A stretch of DNA of 21,187 bases, taken from contig URDR01000053.1 of NCBI GenBank assembly GCA_900546645.1, positions 1-21,187 on the forward strand. The letters are read 5' to 3'. The stretch is from an uncultured Bacteroides sp. GTDB taxonomy: Bacteria > Bacteroidota > Bacteroidia > Bacteroidales > Bacteroidaceae. A program made the translations under genes and the position numbers. Below, piece after piece: positions 8,019 through 14,748 of this stretch. Position 1 is the stretch's first letter, and every line of letters starts with the position of its first letter. The notes beneath the pieces were generated by a model. The model saw only the letters and a program-made list of their open reading frames with translations. It was not told where the DNA came from and searched no databases.

Positions 8019-9353
8019 ATGAATGCAGCAAAAGTTCTGGAAGATCTGAAAAGAAGATTCCCCAATGAACCTGAGTATCATCAGGCGGTTGAAGAGGTAT
8101 TAGGTACTATTGAAGAAGAGTATAATAAGCATCCTGAATTCGATAAAGTTAACCTCATAGAGCGTCTTTGTATTCCTGATCGTGTTTATCAGTTTCGTGT
8201 GACATGGATGGACGATAAAGGCAATATCCAAACCAATATGGGTTATCGTGTACAGCATAATAATGCGATAGGTCCTTATAAAGGTGGTATTCGTTTCCAT
8301 AGTTCAGTAAATTTGGGCATTTTGAAATTCCTGGCTTTTGAGCAGACTTTCAAGAACTCGCTGACTACATTGCCTATGGGTGGTGGTAAAGGTGGTTCCG
8401 ATTTCTCTCCGCGCGGCAAGTCGAATGCAGAAGTAATGCGTTTCTGCCAGGCTTTCATGCTGGAATTATGGCGTCATATCGGTCCTGAAACCGATGTCCC
8501 AGCAGGTGATATTGGTGTTGGCGGTCGTGAAGTAGGCTATATGTTTGGTATGTATAAGAAATTGGCGCATGAGTTTACCGGAGTACTGACAGGTAAGGGA
8601 CGTGAGTTTGGCGGTTCGCTGATTCGCCCGGAAGCTACCGGATATGGTAATATTTACTTCTTACTTGAAATGCTGAAGACCCGTAATATTGATATCAAGG
8701 GAAAGACTTGTTTGGTTTCTGGTTCGGGAAATGTAGCGCAATATACAGTTGAAAAATTAATACAGTTAGGGGCAAAAGTGGTTACAATGTCCGATTCTGA
8801 CGGCTATATTTATGATCCGGACGGCATCGATCGCGAAAAGTTGGATTATATTATGGAACTGAAGAACTTGTATCGTGGACGTATTCGTGAATATGCTGAA
8901 AAGTATGGTTGCAAATATGTAGCAGGTGCGCGTCCTTGGAATGAGAAAGCAGATATCGCATTGCCTTCAGCTACGCAAAATGAAATCAATGGAGACGATG
9001 CCGCTGCTTTGGTTGCAAATGGTGTCATGGCTGTATCTGAAGGAGCAAATATGCCTTCTACTCCTGAAGCGATCCGCATATTCCAGGAAGCTAAGATTCT
9101 TTATGCTCCGGGAAAAGCAGCAAATGCAGGAGGTGTATCAGTCTCTGGTTTGGAAATGACACAAAACTCAATTAAATTGAGTTGGAGTCAGGAAGAAGTA
9201 GACGAGAAGCTGAAAAGCATTATGAAAAACATTCATGAAGCATGTGTTAAATATGGTACCGAAGCTGATGGCTATATTAATTACGTGAAAGGTGCCAATG
9301 TAGCTGGATTTATGAAAGTTGCTAATGCAATGATGGCTCAAGGCATTGTATAA
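8019..9353 (+). CDS. gdhA: NADP-specific glutamate dehydrogenase
   Basis: 444 residues, the usual length for the hexameric bacterial enzyme (about 445). It reductively aminates 2-oxoglutarate with ammonia and NADPH, the main ammonia-assimilating route in gut Bacteroidales. Visible motifs are GPYKGGIRF (Lys88, substrate), LPMGGGKGGSDF with catalytic Lys124, and PAGDIGVGGREVGYM with catalytic Asp164. The dinucleotide fold has VSGSGNVAQY near residue 235 and SDSDGYIYD at the second strand, typical of NADP-type GDHs. A C-terminal helix closes the fold. Own promoter and own terminator (9393). The family is certain; the NADP preference is inferred from overall resemblance to the GdhA subgroup. Confidence 0.95.
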   Translation: MNAAKVLEDLKRRFPNEPEYHQAVEEVLGTIEEEYNKHPEFDKVNLIERLCIPDRVYQFRVTWMDDKGNIQTNMGYRVQHNNAIGPYKGGIRFHSSVNLGILKFLAFEQTFKNSLTTLPMGGGKGGSDFSPRGKSNAEVMRFCQAFMLELWRHIGPETDVPAGDIGVGGREVGYMFGMYKKLAHEFTGVLTGKGREFGGSLIRPEATGYGNIYFLLEMLKTRNIDIKGKTCLVSGSGNVAQYTVEKLIQLGAKVVTMSDSDGYIYDPDGIDREKLDYIMELKNLYRGRIREYAEKYGCKYVAGARPWNEKADIALPSATQNEINGDDAAALVANGVMAVSEGANMPSTPEAIRIFQEAKILYAPGKAANAGGVSVSGLEMTQNSIKLSWSQEEVDEKLKSIMKNIHEACVKYGTEADGYINYVKGANVAGFMKVANAMMAQGIV

Positions 9354-9392
9354 TAAGCGAGAAGCAAATAAGAAGATATAAATTAATTGAGT

Positions 9393-9432
9393 TTCACCCT
9401 TGTTGCAAAAAATGTAGCAAGGGTGAATTTGT
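9393..9432 (+). terminator. Intrinsic terminator of gdhA
   Basis: TTCACCCTTG (9393-9402) pairs with CAAGGGTGAA (9418-9427), with further pairs inward and an A-rich loop. TTTGTAT follows. It starts 40 bases after the stop codon. The minus-strand gene at 9491 converges here, but on that strand no T-run follows the stem. Confidence 0.8.
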
Positions 9433-9490
9433 ATATAAGTGTGGGGAGTAGAAACGATTTCCGAATGAAAGGCGGGGGAATTTAGTTTGC

Positions 9491-9841
9491 TTATTTGTTT
9501 CTCTTATGTTCTTTTTCTTCTTCTTGTGGGATGCGGAAAGCTGTGTAAAGTTCAAGTACGGCTGCGATAGTTAGTCCGGCAATCCATTCATTATGATGCC
9601 ATAAAATCATTATTACTCCTGTTAGTACTAAAACGACTGCCCCTATCATTTGCTGTCTTTGTAAGCGGCGTATAATTATATTTTCTCCATGTCTTTGTGA
9701 TTTTATTTGTGCATAGGCAAATAAGATAGCTCCGGTCAGATAAATATAAGGAGCAAACTCAAAGCGGACAAATTGAAGCATGAGTCCGATGAACAAGCTG
9801 ACTGTTCCTATGACAGCCATGAGATTCTGATATTTATTCAT
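9491..9841 (-). CDS. Small four-helix inner-membrane protein, function unknown
   Basis: 116 residues, MNKYQNLMAVIGTVSLFIGL onward. Four hydrophobic helices (about 8-26, 31-47, 66-84, 88-106) are followed by a charged EEEKEHKRNK tail. Between helices 2 and 3 is a basic loop, K-S-Q-R-H-G-x-N-I-I-I-R-R-L-Q-R-Q-Q, probably cytoplasmic. I recognise no named family. The start codon overlaps the stop of the upstream divIC-like gene by one base (TAATG), so the two are translationally coupled. That supports the start and suggests, without proving, a link to the cell envelope or division. Confidence 0.85.
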   Translation of the reverse strand: MNKYQNLMAVIGTVSLFIGLMLQFVRFEFAPYIYLTGAILFAYAQIKSQRHGENIIIRRLQRQQMIGAVVLVLTGVIMILWHHNEWIAGLTIAAVLELYTAFRIPQEEEKEHKRNK

Positions 9842-10146
9842 TATTTTAAATCTTCTTCAAAGATGAATATGTCTTCGTTTTCTTTTTTCATAAAATATTT
9901 TTCTCGGGCCACTTTTTCGAGCTCTTCCCGATTTGTCGTAATTTCCTTCAAAGTCTTGCTATCTTCCTCATATTTTTTCCGATAGCGTTCTATTTCCGAC
10001 TTCAAACGACTGATTTCTCTTTGATGAGTAAAGCGGCGTATCAGGTTGTTTTCGTCTAATACCCCGATGATAAGAATAAAAGCTCCTAAGGTAGCCCAAT
10101 ATTTATATTTACCCACTATGTGCCAAATTGTTTTTAATTTTGTCAT
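9841..10146 (-). CDS. Septum formation initiator family protein (DivIC/FtsB-like)
   Basis: 101 residues: a short cytoplasmic N-terminus (MTKLKTIWHIVGKYKYW), one membrane helix (about 14-30), a periplasmic coiled coil (about 39-82, rich in R/K/E with spaced I/L), and the family-typical closing part L-E-K-V-A-R-E-K-Y-F-M-K-K-E-N-E-D-I-F. This is the bitopic DivIC/FtsB architecture, which joins FtsL and FtsQ in the divisome and helps switch on septal peptidoglycan synthesis. Length fits the family (about 100-125). It is the first gene of a two-gene operon. Its promoter lies in the first unit of the 88-bp repeat at 10171. Telling DivIC from FtsB is not possible from sequence alone. Confidence 0.88.
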   Translation of the reverse strand: MTKLKTIWHIVGKYKYWATLGAFILIIGVLDENNLIRRFTHQREISRLKSEIERYRKKYEEDSKTLKEITTNREELEKVAREKYFMKKENEDIFIFEEDLK

Positions 10147-10170
10147 ACGAACGTTTCTCTATTAAGTGCT

Positions 10171-10432
10171 ACAAAGATAGTGAAAGGTGAGCGCAGAGGC
10201 AAAAGAAAAACTTGTTTTTCTGATTTGAATCTGCCGAACCGCATCCTATCTTCGTATAACAAAGATAGAAAAAGGTGAGAGCAGTACCAAGCCAAAAGTT
10301 TGCTTTTGAGCGAAGATATTGCCGGACCACGTTCTGTTCTATGAAACAAAAATAGCAGAAGGCAGGATTGCATCCCCGTCAAAAGTTAGTTTTTAGGTAA
10401 GGTGATGTTTGAAAGGATTGAGTTTTGATGAA
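10171..10432. repeat. Three tandem degenerate copies of an 87-88 bp repeat
   Basis: Units begin at 10171, 10259 and 10346 with ACAAAGATAG, ACAAAGATAG and ACAAAAATAG. After the shared start comes an A-A-G-G motif, a GAG-GCA-like word, a central small inverted repeat (AGAAAAAC/GTTTTTCT at 10204-10221; CAAAAG/CTTTTG at 10293-10308; a decayed AAAAGTTAGTTTTT in unit 3) and TGCCGnACC (units 1 and 2). Unit 1 ends CTATCTTCGT (10246-10255), which matches the reverse complement of its start at 9 of 10 bases, so the unit is bounded by inverted repeats. No protein is encoded. The end of unit 3 is uncertain. Confidence 0.7.
10172..10203 (-). promoter_or_regulatory. Promoter of the divIC-like gene
   Basis: Minus strand: TTTG (10203-10200), a 20-base spacer, and TATCTTTG (10179-10172). 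The start codon is 26 bases downstream. The -7 element is the end of repeat unit 1; units 2 and 3 carry the same element at 10260-10267 and 10347-10354, so up to three tandem start sites are possible. Confidence 0.72.
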
Positions 10433-10484
10433 GCATGGGGAAGAAATATTTCGCCGTTAACCATGTAGAAACGGAGATTTTATG

Positions 10485-10492
10485 TACATTTG
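10485..10492 (+). promoter_or_regulatory. dnaX promoter -7 element
   Basis: TACATTTG, an exact TAnnTTTG match, 33 bases before the dnaX ATG. No clear -33 element. Confidence 0.6.
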
Positions 10493-10525
10493 CATAGATA
10501 ACCAATCGTAAAAACGAACTCGTCC

Positions 10526-12382
10526 ATGGAAGAAAACTATATTGTATCAGCGCGTAAATACCGCCCGTCAACCTTCGATACTGTGGTAGGTCAGCGTGCT
10601 TTGACCACAACTCTGAAGAATGCCATTGCCAGCAAGAAACTGGCACATGCTTATTTGTTTTGTGGACCTCGTGGCGTGGGTAAAACAACCTGTGCGCGTA
10701 TTTTTGCCAAGACCATAAACTGTCTGCATCCCACCGCAGAGGGGGAAGCATGTAATGAATGTGAGTCTTGCAAAGCCTTCAATGAACAACGTTCGTATAA
10801 CATTCATGAACTTGATGCTGCTTCAAATAACTCGGTTGAAGATATTCGTTCATTAATTGAGCAAGTGCGTATTCCGCCTCAGATAGGAAAGTATAAAGTA
10901 TATATCATTGACGAGGTGCATATGTTATCGCAGGCTGCATTTAATGCCTTCCTGAAAACACTGGAAGAGCCTCCACGCCATGCTCTGTTTATTTTGGCGA
11001 CAACGGAAAAGCATAAAATTCTGCCAACCATCTTGAGCCGTTGCCAGATTTATGACTTCAATCGTATCAGTGTGATGGATACGGTGGAGCATTTGGAAAA
11101 TGTAGCGAAGAAGGAACATATAGAGGTTGAGCCGGAAGCATTAAATATCATTGCCCAAAAAGCAGACGGGGGGATGCGTGATGCCCTTTCAATATTTGAT
11201 CAGGTGGTAAGTTTTACTAACGGGCATATTACTTACCAGAGTGTGATAGAAAACTTAAATGTGTTAGATTATGAATATTATTTTAAACTGACCGACTGTT
11301 TTCTTGAAAATCGGGTAGAAGACTGCTTGCTGCTGTTTAATGATGTGTTGAAAAAAGGATTTGACGGGAATCATTTTATTACAGGGTTGAGCTCTCATTT
11401 TCGCGACTTGCTGGTTAGCCGGGATGCAGCAACTCTTGTTTTGCTTGAAGTCGGGGCTTCTATTCGGGAGCGTTATCAGACTCAGTCGCAGAAATGTACT
11501 CCTCAGTTTCTTTATAAAGCCATGAAACTTTGTAACGATTGTGATTTGAATTATCGGTTAAGCAAGAATAAGCGCTTACTCGTTGAACTGACCTTGATAC
11601 AACTTGCCCAACTGACAGCTCCTGTCGATGACGAGTTGGCGGGGCGTAGCCCTAAGAAGATGCTAACTCCGGTTTTTAATCAAAAACAACCTGCTTCTGC
11701 TACGCAGACACAAACATCTGCTGTTCAGGCACAAGTGCCTAAGGCTCAGCTCCAGCATGCAGTAAACAAGCCTTATCCGGTTCAGTCTATTGGTGGGGAA
11801 GTTGCCAAAGAGGCTAAAGCAGACTATAAAGATTCAGCAGTAGCGGAAGAACGTTCAAGTCAGTTGTCATTGCCTTCTACAGAGAGAAAGACTCCGGTGG
11901 TAAAAATGCATAGTTTAGGTATGTCTATCCGTAGAACCCAGCAAGTACTGCATCCTCAGGAAAAAACTCCGAATCCGGTTCAAACTGCAGCTCAAGCGGA
12001 AGCTACATGGGAAGATTATGTGTTCAATGAAGAAGACTTAGTATACCATTGGTATGAATTTGCGGCACGTCTGCCTAAGGAAGAAGCTGCTAATGCCGGT
12101 CGTATGATGAATATGAAGCCTGTGCTGCAGGGTGACAAGTCAACATTTGAAGTGGTAGTCGATAATGAGATTGTTCAGAAATACATGCAGCAGTTAGCTC
12201 CTCAGATTGAAGACCACTTGCGTACGCAGCTTCATAACCATAAAATAACCATGACTGTACGGGTTAGTGCTGCCAATGAAAATGTAAGAGCTTACAGCCA
12301 TGTAGAACGCTTTCAGATGATGAGTAAGAAAAATCCGGGGCTTTTGAAGCTGAAGGAAGCTTTAGGGCTGGAACTTTCATAG
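10526..12382 (+). CDS. dnaX: DNA polymerase III subunit gamma/tau
   Basis: 618 residues. The motor subunit of the clamp loader, which opens and loads the beta clamp and, as tau, holds core polymerases. The AAA+ module has Walker A GPRGVGKT (47-54), a zinc site of C66, C76, C79 and C82 inserted between the Walker motifs as in all DnaX proteins, Walker B YIIDEVHML (126-134), sensor 1 ILATTEKHKILPTILSRC with the SRC arginine (171-173), and domain III to about residue 370. A low-complexity, Gln/Ala-rich linker (about 385-500) leads to a conserved C-terminal block (about 500-618), presumably the tau part. I found no convincing slippery-site/hairpin pair for programmed frameshifting, so only the long form is annotated. 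Confidence 0.96.
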   Translation: MEENYIVSARKYRPSTFDTVVGQRALTTTLKNAIASKKLAHAYLFCGPRGVGKTTCARIFAKTINCLHPTAEGEACNECESCKAFNEQRSYNIHELDAASNNSVEDIRSLIEQVRIPPQIGKYKVYIIDEVHMLSQAAFNAFLKTLEEPPRHALFILATTEKHKILPTILSRCQIYDFNRISVMDTVEHLENVAKKEHIEVEPEALNIIAQKADGGMRDALSIFDQVVSFTNGHITYQSVIENLNVLDYEYYFKLTDCFLENRVEDCLLLFNDVLKKGFDGNHFITGLSSHFRDLLVSRDAATLVLLEVGASIRERYQTQSQKCTPQFLYKAMKLCNDCDLNYRLSKNKRLLVELTLIQLAQLTAPVDDELAGRSPKKMLTPVFNQKQPASATQTQTSAVQAQVPKAQLQHAVNKPYPVQSIGGEVAKEAKADYKDSAVAEERSSQLSLPSTERKTPVVKMHSLGMSIRRTQQVLHPQEKTPNPVQTAAQAEATWEDYVFNEEDLVYHWYEFAARLPKEEAANAGRMMNMKPVLQGDKSTFEVVVDNEIVQKYMQQLAPQIEDHLRTQLHNHKITMTVRVSAANENVRAYSHVERFQMMSKKNPGLLKLKEALGLELS

Positions 12383-12635
12383 AGGCATGCTTTTGCTGCC
12401 GAATGAGATAGAGACAACAAGACTTTATCAGCAAAGCCTTTGGCGGAATATTTTTCCGATAAGAATTACAATCTTGAGAGATTAAATCAGAAACGATGGC
12501 ATGTGTAAATGAATAAAGAAAGTCATTTCACATGCCATCGTTTCTGATGAGATAGCCAGAGCTTACTCTATAAATTATTTTCAAGGAAAGCCTGTGTATT
12601 TGTTTTTAACGGCCGTCTGTTTATGTACCGTTAAC
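12383..12635. other. Intergenic region between convergent dnaX and queF, no gene seen
   Basis: No coding sequence. It holds a weak hairpin just after dnaX (GCTTTTGCTG at 12389-12398 with CAGCAAAGC at 12429-12437, one bulge), the strong inverted repeat at 12486-12548, and a 7-bp TTAACGG/CCGTTAA inverted repeat (12606-12612/12628-12634) just after the queF stop. None has a T-run on the expected side, so no intrinsic terminator can be assigned to dnaX or queF. Confidence 0.55.
12486..12548. repeat. Long perfect inverted repeat (20-bp arms) between dnaX and queF
   Basis: ATCAGAAACGATGGCATGTG (12486-12505) is the exact reverse complement of 12529-12548. After a one-base bulge the stem continues for 6 bp (AAATGA/TCATTT), leaving a 10-base loop. 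Neither side is followed by a T-run, which is unusual for a terminator. It sits about 100 bases from dnaX and 90 from queF and could end or stabilise both convergent transcripts. Confidence 0.85.
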
Positions 12636-13091
12636 TTACAAGTCATGATTTTGCATACGGTATTCCGCCAGCTTCTCATATTTTGTCCCTTTCCGTCCGT
12701 AGTTGCAATATGGATAAATTGAAATACCTCCCCGTGGAGTAAAGATGCCTGTAACTTCAATATATTTCGGGTCCATCAGTTTAATCAGGTCTTTCATGAT
12801 AATATTCACACAGTCCTCATGGAAATCGCCATGATTACGGAAGCTGAACAAATACAGTTTTAAGCTTTTGCTTTCCACCATCTTGATATCAGGGAGATAA
12901 CTGATACGTATTTCTGCGAAGTCAGGCTGTCCGGTAATCGGGCATAAACTGGTGAATTCGGGGCAGTTGAATCGTACCCAATAATCATTTTCGGGATGTT
13001 TGTTTATGAAAGCTTCCAGCACTTCAGGTGCATAATCTTGCTTGTAGGATGTTGTTTTTCCTAATATAGTCAGTTCGTCTTTTCTTTCCAT
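12636..13091 (-). CDS. queF: NADPH-dependent 7-cyano-7-deazaguanine reductase (type I QueF)
   Basis: 151 residues from the ATG at 13091. A start at TTG 13100 would add three residues and is less likely, because the ATG form aligns with the usual N-terminus. It reduces preQ0 nitrile to preQ1 in queuosine synthesis. Landmarks: the catalytic Cys50 in FTSLCPITGQPDF, Asp57, the QueF motif ESKSLKLYLFSFRNHGDFHED from Glu73, with His91 and Glu92 in substrate binding, and the closing TPRGGISIYPY. This is the short, single-domain (unimodal) form rather than the double-length E. coli form. Last gene of the queuosine operon, 82 bases after queC, with no promoter in the gap. Confidence 0.96.
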   Translation of the reverse strand: MERKDELTILGKTTSYKQDYAPEVLEAFINKHPENDYWVRFNCPEFTSLCPITGQPDFAEIRISYLPDIKMVESKSLKLYLFSFRNHGDFHEDCVNIIMKDLIKLMDPKYIEVTGIFTPRGGISIYPYCNYGRKGTKYEKLAEYRMQNHDL

Positions 13092-13173
13092 TATGTCCAA
13101 TTTTTTTTTATTTTAATTAGCGAATTGCCTTAAGGCAGACAGAAGCTGCCGTTTCTTTACTCAAGCTGCGCTT

Positions 13174-13830
13174 TTATTTTAGGGTTGCCAAGTATTTTTC
13201 CAACCCTTCCTTACGGAGTTTGCATGCCGGGCAATGCCCACATCCGTCTCCGGGAATCCCATTGTAGCAAGTCAGCGTTTCCTTCCGGATTAAATCTAAA
13301 ACCCCTAACTGGTCAGCCATCTTCCATGTCTGTGCCTTATCAATCCACATAAGCGGAGTATGAATAACAAACTGGTCATCCATGGCTAAGTTTAACGTGA
13401 CATTTAATGATTTGATGAAAGCATCCCGACAGTCCGGATAGCCGCTAAAGTCGGTTTGCGATACTCCGGTAACAATGTGATTGATACCTTTTTCGCGTGC
13501 GTATACTGCCGCAATACTCAGAAAAAACAAGTTGCGTCCGGGAACAAACGTGTTGGGAAATGTATTTTCGGGCTTTTCCTCATCCATGCAAATAGATAAG
13601 TCGGTCAGTGAGTTTTTACCCAGATGACCGATGAAGGAAACATCCATTGCATAAAAATCCACATCGGCTTTTCGGGCGATTTCTTTCGCCAGTTCTACCT
13701 CTTTTACGTGTTTCTGACCGTAAATAAAGCTGAGAGCATATACGTTTTTAAAGCGTTTTTTTGCCCAAAACAAGCAGGTGGTAGAATCTTGTCCACCACT
13801 GAATACCACAAGGGCTGAATCATTATTCAT
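13174..13830 (-). CDS. queC: 7-cyano-7-deazaguanine synthase
   Basis: 218 residues. It converts 7-carboxy-7-deazaguanine and ammonia to preQ0 using ATP. The PP-loop VFSGGQDSTTCLFWA (SGGQDS at 11-16) binds ATP. The substrate region has NTFVPGRNLFFLSIA (about 93-107) and GVSQTDFSGYPDCR. The C-terminal zinc site is complete: C188, C197, C200 and C203 in CYNGIPGDGCGHCPACKLR. Length matches the family. It is the middle gene of the transporter-queC-queF unit, 89 bases after the transporter and with no TAnnTTTG in the gap, so probably one transcript. queD and queE are not in the window. Confidence 0.97.
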   Translation of the reverse strand: MNNDSALVVFSGGQDSTTCLFWAKKRFKNVYALSFIYGQKHVKEVELAKEIARKADVDFYAMDVSFIGHLGKNSLTDLSICMDEEKPENTFPNTFVPGRNLFFLSIAAVYAREKGINHIVTGVSQTDFSGYPDCRDAFIKSLNVTLNLAMDDQFVIHTPLMWIDKAQTWKMADQLGVLDLIRKETLTCYNGIPGDGCGHCPACKLRKEGLEKYLATLK

Positions 13831-13919
13831 ATTTCTAGAATTTGAAAGAAGCCGCGTATTGCCGTACGATGGCTGAGGCTATGATACGGGCTTGGTTTTT
13901 TGTTGGATTAAAAGAGATA

Positions 13920-14606
13920 TTAAATGTCTTTGATTTTCAAAACATTGTAGGAAATATGCTCATCGTACACGTCACAGTCGTCTATCTGTTTGATGTAATT
14001 TACCACCCGGATGGTGACTGGAAGAATGACTATTTCATACAAGGTTTTAAGAACCACTTGCACCAGCATCATTTGAGCCAGTTCGGTGGCAGGCATCAAT
14101 CCTCCGAAAGCCAAGGGGAAGAAAATAAGAGAGTCTGCACTCTCTCCGGCTACAGTTGAAAGGATGGCACGTGCAGAAAAGTGTTTTCCGTGTGATGCCA
14201 CTTTCATGCGGCTCATTACATAAGCATTGATAAAGGAGCCGGCCAGAAAAGCTGTCAGGCTGGCAGCTGCAATGCGTGGGGCCATACCGAAGACAAAGTT
14301 AAATCCTTCTTCGCCCTCCCAAAAAGGAGCAGCAGGAAGAGCAACTGCCAGTTGCCCCATGGCTACCACCATGAAGTTCATCAGAAAGCCCATCCAGATA
14401 ATCAGGCGTGCTTTACGGAATCCCCATACTTCGGCGATGCAGTCATTGATGATGTAGGAAATGGGAAAGACAATCAGTCCGGCAGTAACAGAAATAGGAC
14501 CTAATTGTACGACTTTGGTTTCTAACAAGTTTGCAGCTATCAGGCAAACGCAAAACACAATACCTAAAACCATGAAAGGTACTGATACGAGATTTTCTTT
14601 TTTCAT
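13920..14606 (-). CDS. yhhQ: Queuosine precursor transporter (YhhQ/COG1738 family)
   Basis: 228 residues from the ATG at 14606. The upstream frame from GTG 14642 is rejected because AGGAAC lies just before the ATG at 14606 and MKKENLVSVPFMVLGIVFCV is a natural N-terminus. Six membrane helices are visible. Family hallmarks include A-A-N-L-L-E-T-K, the motif P-I-S-Y-I-I-N-D-C-I-A-E-V-W-G near residue 60, N-A-Y-V-M-S-R, and S-T-V-A-G-E-S-A-D-S-L-I-F-F-P. The family is known from E. coli YhhQ to import preQ0/preQ1. Being first in an operon with queC and queF supports this role strongly. It would let the cell use salvaged as well as self-made precursor. No preQ1 riboswitch could be recognised in the 70-base leader. 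Confidence 0.93.
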   Translation of the reverse strand: MKKENLVSVPFMVLGIVFCVCLIAANLLETKVVQLGPISVTAGLIVFPISYIINDCIAEVWGFRKARLIIWMGFLMNFMVVAMGQLAVALPAAPFWEGEEGFNFVFGMAPRIAAASLTAFLAGSFINAYVMSRMKVASHGKHFSARAILSTVAGESADSLIFFPLAFGGLMPATELAQMMLVQVVLKTLYEIVILPVTIRVVNYIKQIDDCDVYDEHISYNVLKIKDI

Positions 14607-14682
14607 CGTTCCTGTTTTTATACGTGGTGTTCTGGAATACACGGCCGTTATTCACGGCATCGCATGTTATTTTTATCGGCTG

Positions 14683-14713
14683 CAAAGATAGAAAGAATTT
14701 GCCGGATAACAAA
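14683..14713 (-). promoter_or_regulatory. Promoter of the queuosine operon
   Basis: Minus strand: -33 TTTG (14713-14710), a 19-base spacer, and -7 TATCTTTG (14690-14683). The start codon is 77 bases downstream. It overlaps the divergent corA promoter from 14698 to 14713. Confidence 0.78.
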
Positions 14714-14729
14714 GAAACTTGTATATTTG
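14698..14729 (+). promoter_or_regulatory. Promoter of corA-nth
   Basis: -33 TTTG (14698-14701), a 20-base spacer, and -7 TATATTTG (14722-14729). The ATG follows only 19 bases after the -7 element, so the leader is very short, around 10-15 bases. Confidence 0.78.
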
Positions 14730-14748
14730 TGTAAATGGATTTTAAAAT

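Noticed and set aside
10386..10751. 121-codon minus-strand frame overlapping the start of dnaX
   Set aside because: Antisense shadow of the dnaX Walker A region; composition follows the reverse of dnaX codons.
11960..12050. Programmed -1 frameshift in dnaX at GAAAAAAC (near 11966)
   Set aside because: A six-A run exists and the -1 frame stops soon after, but no clear stimulatory stem or upstream Shine-Dalgarno was found; chance is as likely.
12606..12634. TTAACGG/CCGTTAA hairpin as the queF terminator
   Set aside because: On the minus strand the stem is followed by A-rich, not T-rich, sequence.
13842..14159. 105-codon plus-strand frame opposite the queuosine transporter
   Set aside because: Antisense to a well-supported gene, with no promoter and no recognisable domain.
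14607..14642. Longer start (GTG 14642) for the queuosine precursor transporter
   Set aside because: AGGAAC sits before the ATG at 14606, and the added 12 residues are polar and not family-like.
14607..14682. preQ1 riboswitch in the leader of the queuosine operon
   Set aside because: The 70-base leader was read for the preQ1-I pattern (short stem, A-rich tail pairing back into the loop) and no convincing match was seen. A covariance-model search would be decisive.
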